A DNA stretch of 7,156 nucleotides, from the NCBI GenBank assembly GCA_027053375.1, contig JALUJC010000316.1, positions 1 to 7,156 of the forward strand, written 5' to 3'. This DNA comes from Caldifarciminota bacterium. GTDB lineage: Bacteria; Hydrothermota; Hydrothermia; S141-80. This document shows, in pieces, positions 1 to 5,703 of this stretch. Made by a program: the position numbers and the translations under genes. Numbering within the stretch: position 1 is the stretch's first letter; every line of letters begins with the position of its first letter. The notes under the pieces were generated by a model. It was not told where the DNA came from. It saw nothing but the letters and a program-made list of their open reading frames with translations, and searched no databases.

Positions 1-1114
1 AAGCTGCTTCTTTTGCAGAGGAAACGGTCATCCCGCGCTCGAACCGTCGGGCGGCCTCGGTGGAAAGGCCAAAGCGAAGCACCGCCTCCCGGATCAGAGG
101 GGGTGCGAACACCGCACTTTCCAGAAGAATCCGCCGGGTCCCCTCCTGAACACCACTCTCCCGCCCTCCCAGAACCCCGGCAAGGGCCACAGGCTTTCGG
201 TGATCTGCAATGATCAGGAGTGAGGGATCCAGGGTGCGTTCCTGTTCATCCAGGGTCTGGAGTTTTTCCTCCGGGTGTGCCCGACGAACCACAATCCCTC
301 CCTCCAGCTGGTCCGCATCAAAAGCATGGAGCGGGTGTCCCATCTCAAGCAGCACATAGTTGGTCAGGTCCACCGGCAGGGAATAGGACGGAATGCCCAC
401 CAGCGCAAGGCGGTAACGGAACACCGGAGGGGAGGGAACGGACGCCACACCTTCCACCGTGGCGCCCAGATAGAATGCGCAATCCTCAGGATCTTCCACA
501 TGGACGGGCAGGGCGGAAATGGAGGTGTCCGTGGGAAAATCCAGGTTGACCGGCAACAGTTCACCTTCTAATAGCGCAAGTTCACGGGCGAGTCCACGTA
601 CCCCCATCAGATCCGGTCGGTTGGGGGTGATGTACAGGTCCACCCAGAGACCGTCCCGTTCAAGATAAGAAAGCGGCGATGCTCCAACCTCCAGGTCTGG
701 AGGCAGTTCAAGGATCCCTTCGGAAGCCTCTGCGAGTTCCAGTTCCGCCTCCGAAAGCAACATCCCGCGGGACGGGATGCCCTCAAAGGTGCGAACCTCG
801 ATTTTTTCCCCCGAGGGAAGACGTGCCCCCGGGAGGGCCACCGCGACACGGATACCTGGACGAACATTGGGCGCAGCACTGACCAGCTCCAGCGTCTCGG
901 TGCCGATGTGGGTATGCGCAACGCGCAGATGGGAAAGACGTGGATGGGGCTCCACCTGGGTGATCTCCCCGACCACCACATGATCACGAAGCCCCTCTCC
1001 CAGATCCCGTACATCTTCCACTTCAATGCCCAGAAGGGCGAATCGTTCCAGCAGCGCTTCATCCGTCAGCGCCGTATCCAGATGTTCCCGCAGCCAGCGT
1101 GTAAGCAGTTTCAT
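1..1114 (-). CDS. pheT: Phenylalanyl-tRNA synthetase beta subunit, N-terminal 371 residues (cut by window edge)
   Basis: Beta subunit of the cytoplasmic (alpha-beta)2 enzyme that charges tRNA-Phe; this subunit binds tRNA and hydrolyses mischarged Tyr-tRNA-Phe. I translated the frame from the ATG at 1114 to the window edge and it has no stop. Residues about 40-150 form the tRNA-binding OB domain. The NRPDL motif follows at 165-169. The B3/B4 editing domain starts near 210 with the block VDLTNYVLLEMGHPLHAFD (248-266). Residues H263, G316, E332, T352 and A354 line up, with an offset of two, with the E. coli editing-site residues H265, G318, E334, T354 and A356, so proofreading looks intact. The family is usually about 800 residues, so slightly more than half is outside the window. 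The ATG overlaps the pheS stop (ATGA), and a GAGG sits 8 nt upstream inside pheS, which suggests translational coupling. Confidence 0.97.
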   Translation of the reverse strand, partial: MKLLTRWLREHLDTALTDEALLERFALLGIEVEDVRDLGEGLRDHVVVGEITQVEPHPRLSHLRVAHTHIGTETLELVSAAPNVRPGIRVAVALPGARLPSGEKIEVRTFEGIPSRGMLLSEAELELAEASEGILELPPDLEVGASPLSYLERDGLWVDLYITPNRPDLMGVRGLARELALLEGELLPVNLDFPTDTSISALPVHVEDPEDCAFYLGATVEGVASVPSPPVFRYRLALVGIPSYSLPVDLTNYVLLEMGHPLHAFDADQLEGGIVVRRAHPEEKLQTLDEQERTLDPSLLIIADHRKPVALAGVLGGRESGVQEGTRRILLESAVFAPPLIREAVLRFGLSTEAARRFERGMTVSSAKEAA

Positions 1115-2097
1115 CGGAACTGCCTCAGGAATCTGAGATCGCCCTGATAGAACAGCCGGATGTCGGGAATTCCATATCGAATCATTGCGAAGCGATCAAT
1201 GCCCAGCCCGAATGCATAGCCCGTCCATCTTTCGGGATCCAGCCCCACAGCCTCAAACACATGGGGGTGCACCATTCCGCATCCCAGGACCTCCAGCCAT
1301 TCTCCTTTCCACCGGATGGCCACCTCCGCCGAAGGTTCGGTGAAGGGAAAATAGGAAGGAAGGAACCGGACCTCCACGTTTTCGCCAAAGAAGCGCTGGA
1401 GAAAACGGACGAGGGTCCCTTTCAGATGGGCAAAGGAAACTTCTCTGTCCACATAAAGGCCTTCCATCTGAAAGAAAGCGGGCGCATGGGTGGGGTCAAA
1501 TTCGTCCACCCGAAACACCCGTCCAGGGCTGACCACGCGAAGCGGAGGTTTACGGGATTCCATGACCCGGATCTGGACGGGGGAGGTGTGGGTCCGGAGC
1601 AGCATACGATCGGTGATAAAAAAGCTGCTTTGCATATCCCGTGCCGGATGATGGCGGGGGATGTTGAGGGCCTCAAAGTTGTAGCGTTCCCACTCCACCA
1701 GAGGACCAACCACCTCCTCAAAACCCATCCCCACGAAGATGTCCAGGATCTCCTCCAGGGTTAGCCACAGGGGATGGTCATGCCCCAGCCGGTAGGGACG
1801 TCCAGGCAGGGTGGGATCAAAGGAGCTTGCGGCCTGTGCCTCCAGCTGTGAACGACGTTCCCCAATGAGCTGCTCCCACCGGGCTTTGTATTGATTCAGC
1901 ACACGACCCGCTTCTTTCCGCTCCTCCGGGGGACGCGCACGAAGGGTTTTGAGCTCTGCGGTCAGGACGCCTTTTTTCCCTAAAAAGGCTGCCCGGATTT
2001 CCTGGATTTCCTGAAGGGTCTGGGCTTCCCGGAGGCGCGAACGCAGTCGGTTCTCCTCATCCTCCAGCCATGGCTGGAGTTCGTGGATCGGACGCAT
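1111..2097 (-). CDS. pheS: Phenylalanyl-tRNA synthetase alpha subunit
   Basis: Catalytic subunit of cytoplasmic PheRS, a class II synthetase that activates Phe with ATP and transfers it to tRNA-Phe. It has 328 residues (E. coli 327). Residues 1-90 are an N-terminal helical, coiled-coil-like tRNA-contacting arm rich in Glu/Arg. Motif 1 begins near HPLW (108-111). NFEALNIPRHHPARD (140-154) and RTHTSPVQ (168-175) are family blocks. Motif 2 spans about 193-213, with the signature THAPAFFQMEG. FTEPSAEV (252-259) and EVLGCGMVHP (269-278) form the active site. Motif 3 is GYAFGLGIDR (293-302), in which A295 corresponds to E. coli A294 of the Phe pocket. The ATG abuts the rplT stop with no spacer. Only a weak GGGAAG lies upstream, inside rplT, so initiation is probably coupled to the end of rplT translation. 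The stop codon overlaps the pheT start. Confidence 0.98.
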   Translation of the reverse strand: MRPIHELQPWLEDEENRLRSRLREAQTLQEIQEIRAAFLGKKGVLTAELKTLRARPPEERKEAGRVLNQYKARWEQLIGERRSQLEAQAASSFDPTLPGRPYRLGHDHPLWLTLEEILDIFVGMGFEEVVGPLVEWERYNFEALNIPRHHPARDMQSSFFITDRMLLRTHTSPVQIRVMESRKPPLRVVSPGRVFRVDEFDPTHAPAFFQMEGLYVDREVSFAHLKGTLVRFLQRFFGENVEVRFLPSYFPFTEPSAEVAIRWKGEWLEVLGCGMVHPHVFEAVGLDPERWTGYAFGLGIDRFAMIRYGIPDIRLFYQGDLRFLRQFR

Positions 2098-2457
2098 TTA
2101 GGCGCTTCCCAGAACACCCTTGACCTCTTCCACCAGCGAGGCGAAAGCCTCCGGGTCACGAACGGCCAGATCCGCCAGAACCTTCCTGTTGATCTCCGTG
2201 CCCAGCTGACGCAAACCGTACACAAAGGTGCTGTAGTTGAGCCCATGTTGACGAACTGCCGCGTTAATGCGGAGAATCCACAGACGGCGAAAATCGCCTT
2301 TCTTTTTCTTCCGATGAGCATAGGCGTACTGAAGAGATTTCAGCACCGCCTCTTTGGCTTTCCGGAAGGTCCGGGATTTCTGACCATAGTATCCGCGGGC
2401 CATACGACGAATCTTCTTGTGCCTTCTCCTGCGCACAATCCCCGTTTTCACTCGCAT
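2098..2457 (-). CDS. rplT: 50S ribosomal protein L20
   Basis: Early 23S rRNA-binding protein needed for assembly of the large subunit. It has 119 residues, the usual length. The very basic N-terminal tail ([22 protein letters not shown], residues 4 to about 25) threads into 23S rRNA in known structures. The globular C-terminal part carries the family blocks [13 protein letters not shown] (55-67), GLNYSTF (72-78) and NRKVLADLA (90-98). The start is well supported: GAGGAGGT lies 7 nt upstream and no other start codon fits. The usual residue 2 (Ala or Pro before RVK) is absent, which is minor. It is the first gene of an rplT-pheS-pheT operon driven by the promoter at 2499-2527. The usual upstream partners infC and rpmI are missing here, and the predicted leader of about 35 nt is too short to hold the elaborate L20 autoregulatory RNA known from E. 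coli or Bacillus. Confidence 0.98.
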   Translation of the reverse strand: MRVKTGIVRRRRHKKIRRMARGYYGQKSRTFRKAKEAVLKSLQYAYAHRKKKKGDFRRLWILRINAAVRQHGLNYSTFVYGLRQLGTEINRKVLADLAVRDPEAFASLVEEVKGVLGSA

Positions 2458-2464
2458 GGGTACA

Positions 2465-2472
2465 ACCTCCTC
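2465..2472 (-). promoter_or_regulatory. Ribosome binding site of rplT
   Basis: The minus strand reads GAGGAGGT, close to a full anti-16S complement, with 7 nt before the ATG at 2457. It is the strongest Shine-Dalgarno sequence I see in the window and fixes the rplT start. Confidence 0.85.
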
Positions 2473-2498
2473 GAACTTGTTTTTTGCGCGTTTTCGCC

Positions 2499-2527
2499 AT
2501 TATACACGCCGCTCCGGGAACGGTCAA
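2499..2527 (-). promoter_or_regulatory. Sigma-70-type promoter of rplT-pheS-pheT
   Basis: On the minus strand TTGACC (2527-2522) and a perfect TATAAT (2504-2499) are separated by 17 nt, the optimal spacing. The predicted transcription start is an A near 2492-2493, giving a leader of about 35 nt that contains the strong ribosome binding site. The -10 box is preceded by GGCGTG, which also precedes the -10 box of the opposite promoter. The call rests on sequence match and position only. Confidence 0.85.
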
Positions 2528-2548
2528 ACCCCGTAGGATTTTGACCGT
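2520..2548. repeat. Perfect 9-bp inverted repeat holding both -35 boxes
   Basis: ACGGTCAAA (2520-2528) and its exact reverse complement TTTGACCGT (2540-2548) flank an 11-nt spacer. Each arm contains the -35 hexamer of one of the two divergent promoters. A second, outer pair of arms, ATTATACACGCC (2499-2510) and GGCGTGTAGAAT (2558-2569), is mirrored about the same centre at 2534, with 11 of 12 positions paired, and holds the two -10 boxes. The repeat lies upstream of both predicted transcription starts, so it should not be transcribed from these promoters and is not a terminator. It may be no more than two similar promoters back-to-back, or it may be a symmetric operator. Confidence 0.85.
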
Positions 2549-2569
2549 CCGATGGATGGCGTGTAGAAT
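2541..2569 (+). promoter_or_regulatory. Sigma-70-type promoter of the uvrD/pcrA helicase gene, near-leaderless
   Basis: TTGACC (2541-2546) and TAGAAT (2564-2569, one mismatch to TATAAT) are separated by exactly 17 nt. The ATG at 2580 is only 10 nt beyond the -10 box. The expected start site is an A at 2576 or 2577, so the mRNA would have a leader of 3-4 nt, or none. No Shine-Dalgarno sequence lies between the promoter and the ATG, which fits leaderless initiation. Confidence 0.8.
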
Positions 2570-2579
2570 ACCCTGAATC

Positions 2580-4649
2580 ATGGATGCCTCCCATATTCTG
2601 CGTCGTTTGAATCCCGCTCAGCGCCGTGCGGTGGAGACCCTGGAGGGACCTGTGCTTGTCCTTGCCGGTGCAGGTTCCGGAAAGACCCGGGTGCTCACAC
2701 ACCGGGTGGCCTATCTTCTGGGTGTAAAAAAGGTCTCCCCGCGTCGGATTCTGGCCGTGACCTTCACCAACAAAGCGGCCAATGAGATGAAGGAACGTTT
2801 GCGGCATCTTCTGGGCCGTTCCTTCCCCGAACTCTGGGTGGGAACTTTCCACAGCATTGGTGTTCGGATTCTTCGTCAGCATGCAGAGCTGCTGGGGTAT
2901 CCCCGGAGTTTTGTGATTTTTGACCGGGAGGACCAGCGCAGAATTCTCAAACCCATGTTGCCGGAGGGGACCAACGTCAACACATGGATTTCCCGGATCT
3001 CCCGAATGAAACACGGGACCCCTCCGGAGGATGAGGAAGAAGCATCACTGCTGCGGCGATATACCGAAGAGCTCCGGCGACTGCAGGCGTTTGATTTTGA
3101 TGACCTTTTGTTGAAACCACTGGAGCTGTTCCGCGCCCATCCGGAGGTGGAAGAACAGTATGCCCGAACCTTCCAGTATATCCATGTGGATGAGTACCAG
3201 GACACCAACCGGGTACAGTATCACCTGCTGAAATCCTGGAGTCGGATCCATCGGAACCTGTTTGCGGTGGGGGATGAGGACCAGAGCATTTATGGTTTTC
3301 GTGGGGCGGATATACGAAATGTTCTGGAGTTCCAGAAGGATTTTCCTGACGCGACCATTATATTTCTTGAGCAGAATTACCGTTCCACGCAGCGCATCCT
3401 GAAAGCGGCTACGGCGGTGATCGCCCATAACAGAGAACGGATGGGAAAGCGGTTGTGGACGGAGAACCCGGAGGGAGAGAAACTCCGTTATTTTGAAGCG
3501 GAGGATGAACGTCAGGAAGCCGATGAAGTGGTCCGGTTGCTGCAAAGCCTGAAACGCCCGTATTCGGACATTGCAGTGCTTTACCGAACCAACGCCCAGA
3601 GCCGGGCACTGGAGGAGGCACTCCGACGGGCGGGTGTGCCTTACCAGATTGTGGGGGGAATGCGTTTCTACGAGCGCAAGGAAGTCAAGGATGTGCTGGC
3701 GTATCTTCGCGTACTGGTTAACCCGCAGGACGAGGTCTCCCTTCTGCGTATTCTCAATATCCCGCCCCGCCGTATCGGGGGCTCCACCCGGAAGATGCTG
3801 CTGGAACGTGCACAGCGTGAGGGCCGTCCGCTCTATCAGGTGATGCGGGAAAGTGAGGCGCCCCCTGTGCAGGCGTTCGTTCGTATGATGGAACGCTACA
3901 GGGCCCAGCTGGAAGAGGTCCCCGTGTCCCGTTTGACCGGGGCTCTTCTGGAGGAGGTGGGTTTTGAAGCCTATATCCGCAAACAGGATCTGCGTTCTCC
4001 CCTCCAGAACGGAACACGCTGGGACAATATCCAGGAGCTGGTGGCCAGTATGCGGCGATTTGAGGAGGAAGAACCTCCCGGGTTCACGCCGGCTTATCTT
4101 GAGTCCATCGCACTCGTGACCAGCATGGATGAGATCGAGGATGCACCCCGTGTGACGCTGATGACCGTCCATATGGCCAAGGGACTGGAATACCCGGTGA
4201 TTGTGATCACCGGGCTGGAGGAAACCGTGTTCCCCCATCAGCATGCATACGGACGGGAGTCAGATATGGAGGAGGAACGCCGTCTCTTTCATGTGGCCCT
4301 GACACGGGCGAAAGAGGAGGTCTATCTGTTTTTTGCCCGGAGCCGGAGTCTGCGCTATGGGCTGATGCTCCAGCCTTCCCGTTTCCTTCGGGAGATCCCG
4401 GAAGAGGTGCTGGAGCCCCTTCATCCCTCGGCGGTGCACACCGCGCTCACGGACATGGGTGGGGGTGAGGTGTTCCGTGTAGGGGATGAGGTCTATCACA
4501 AAGTGTTTGGGGTGGGAGAAGTGGTGGCGCTGGAGGGGGATCGGGTCCGGGTGCGGTTTCCCAGCGGAACCAAAGTAATCCTGGCAAGTTACCTTTCCCC
4601 ACTTTCCCGAAGTGCTACGCGCAACGGTTCCCCTTTTCAGGAATTCTGA
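2580..4649 (+). CDS. pcrA: ATP-dependent 3'-5' DNA helicase, UvrD/PcrA family
   Basis: Superfamily 1A helicase, cytoplasmic, acting in excision repair and in clearing replication and transcription conflicts. It has 689 residues (UvrD and PcrA about 720). Motifs appear in order: Q motif LNPAQ (10-14), Walker A AGAGSGKT (29-36), Ia TFTNKAANEM (61-70), Ib GTFHS (89-93 region), Walker B DEYQDTN (204-210), III GDEDQSIYGFRGAD (231-244), IV NYRST (266-270), V TLMTVHMAKGLEYP (526-539) and VI EERRLFHVALTRAKE (565-579). Residues about 631-673 (FRVGDEVYHKVFGVGEV onward) form the C-terminal Tudor-like fold that in PcrA/UvrD contacts RNA polymerase. All catalytic motifs are present. The start at 2580 is required because the Q motif begins at residue 10. 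No Shine-Dalgarno is present. The gene is monocistronic and divergent from rplT. UvrD and PcrA are not separable from sequence alone; UvrD is the alternative symbol. Confidence 0.96.
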   Translation: MDASHILRRLNPAQRRAVETLEGPVLVLAGAGSGKTRVLTHRVAYLLGVKKVSPRRILAVTFTNKAANEMKERLRHLLGRSFPELWVGTFHSIGVRILRQHAELLGYPRSFVIFDREDQRRILKPMLPEGTNVNTWISRISRMKHGTPPEDEEEASLLRRYTEELRRLQAFDFDDLLLKPLELFRAHPEVEEQYARTFQYIHVDEYQDTNRVQYHLLKSWSRIHRNLFAVGDEDQSIYGFRGADIRNVLEFQKDFPDATIIFLEQNYRSTQRILKAATAVIAHNRERMGKRLWTENPEGEKLRYFEAEDERQEADEVVRLLQSLKRPYSDIAVLYRTNAQSRALEEALRRAGVPYQIVGGMRFYERKEVKDVLAYLRVLVNPQDEVSLLRILNIPPRRIGGSTRKMLLERAQREGRPLYQVMRESEAPPVQAFVRMMERYRAQLEEVPVSRLTGALLEEVGFEAYIRKQDLRSPLQNGTRWDNIQELVASMRRFEEEEPPGFTPAYLESIALVTSMDEIEDAPRVTLMTVHMAKGLEYPVIVITGLEETVFPHQHAYGRESDMEEERRLFHVALTRAKEEVYLFFARSRSLRYGLMLQPSRFLREIPEEVLEPLHPSAVHTALTDMGGGEVFRVGDEVYHKVFGVGEVVALEGDRVRVRFPSGTKVILASYLSPLSRSATRNGSPFQEF

Positions 4650-4668
4650 ACATTCTCCGGGAAAGAAG

Positions 4669-4745
<77 letters not shown>

Positions 4746-4752
4746 GCATCTG

Positions 4753-5703
4753 TTAAAACAACCAGAGACGAAGCGCAGTCACCCAGATCAGGTTCACCAA
4801 CCCGAGGGGAATCAGCACTTTCCAGCACAGGTTCATGAGCTGATCATAGCGAAAACGCGGGAAGGTGAACCGGACCCAGAGGTACAGAAAGAGGATGGCG
4901 GCCACTTTGAGGAAGAACCACCAGAAACCAGGTTGAAAGGGACCATACCATCCACCCAGATAGAGCACTGTGATCACCGAAGCCGCCACCGCCATGTTCA
5001 GGTATTCACCCAGAAAGAAAAGGGCCCACCGCATGGAGGCGTATTCCGTGTGATATCCCCCCACCAGTTCGGACTCGGCTTCCGGGAGGTCAAAAGGTGC
5101 ACGGTTGGTCTCTGCAAAGGCGGCCACAAGGTGAATGACAAACCCCAGGATGTTGGGGATCAGCAGCCATACATACCGGTGCTGGAAGTCCTGAATGTCA
5201 AGCAGGGAAAAGGAACCGGTGAGCACCACCACGCTGGCAAAAGAAAGGGCGACCGGGAGCTCGTAGCTGATGACCTGTGCGGCACTTCGCAACCCTCCGA
5301 GAAGGGGATATTTGGAGTGAGAAGCCCATCCTGCAAGGATCAGGCCATAGGTATCCATGGAAGCTGCCGCGAGAAGGAACAGCACGGCCACGGGGATGTC
5401 GGCAATCACGAAAGAGGGGTGAAAGGGAATCACAGAAAATGCGGTCAGGGCGAAGATCACAATCATGGCCGGGGCAAGGGTGTAGAGCCAGCGATCCACA
5501 TGGCGGGGTGTGATGTCCTCTTTCAGGAGGAGCTTGAGCACGTCCGCAAAGGGCTGGAGAAGGCCACGGGGACCCACCCGGTTGGGACCGTAACGGTCCT
5601 GCATCCACGCTGAAACTTTTCGCTCTGCAAGGGTCATGTAGGCCACGATGGTGATCAATACCCCAAACACCACACCGATGCGAACACCGGTCTGGAGAAT
5701 CAT
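4753..5703 (-). CDS. nuoH: NADH-quinone oxidoreductase subunit H
   Basis: Membrane subunit of respiratory complex I (ND1 in mitochondria) that joins the peripheral arm to the proton-pumping arm and forms most of the quinone chamber. It has 316 residues, at the short end of the family. Eight hydrophobic segments lie at about 7-25, 74-94, 100-125, 148-168, 177-197, 226-250, 260-279 and 293-314. The first signature is AERKVSAWMQDRYGPNRVGP (26-45), continuing through GLLQPFADVLKLLLKED (47-63). The second is ETNRAPFDLPEAESELVGGY (198-217), with the conserved glutamates E198, E208, E210 and E212 of the coupling loop. The ATG overlaps the nuoG stop (ATGA), and AGGGAG sits 7 nt upstream at 5716-5711. 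The following gene is a tRNA, not nuoI, which is unusual for a nuo operon. Confidence 0.98.
   Translation of the reverse strand: MILQTGVRIGVVFGVLITIVAYMTLAERKVSAWMQDRYGPNRVGPRGLLQPFADVLKLLLKEDITPRHVDRWLYTLAPAMIVIFALTAFSVIPFHPSFVIADIPVAVLFLLAAASMDTYGLILAGWASHSKYPLLGGLRSAAQVISYELPVALSFASVVVLTGSFSLLDIQDFQHRYVWLLIPNILGFVIHLVAAFAETNRAPFDLPEAESELVGGYHTEYASMRWALFFLGEYLNMAVAASVITVLYLGGWYGPFQPGFWWFFLKVAAILFLYLWVRFTFPRFRYDQLMNLCWKVLIPLGLVNLIWVTALRLWLF

Noticed and set aside
2461..2480. ACAA/TTGT hairpin around the rplT ribosome binding site as a regulatory switch
   Set aside because: Only four weak base pairs, too little to support a regulatory RNA.
2520..2548. Inverted repeat as an intrinsic terminator
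   Set aside because: No U-tract follows on either strand, and it lies upstream of both predicted transcription starts.
2448..3014. 188-codon minus-strand frame spanning the helicase 5' end and the intergenic region
   Set aside because: It crosses both promoters and is antisense to the Walker A region; no coding signal.
3045..4244. 399-codon open frame on the minus strand inside the helicase gene
   Set aside because: It lies fully antisense to conserved helicase motifs, resembles no family I know, and has the low-complexity His/Gln-rich look of a shadow frame in GC-rich DNA.
4753..4810. Internal promoter for the tRNA in the 3' end of nuoH
   Set aside because: The best candidate is GTGACT-N18-TTTTAA, which is poor in the -10 box and no better than expected by chance.
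4933..5613. 226-codon plus-strand open frame opposite nuoH
   Set aside because: The minus strand encodes all NuoH signatures over this stretch. The plus-strand product has no recognisable features and no promoter or ribosome binding site that I could identify.
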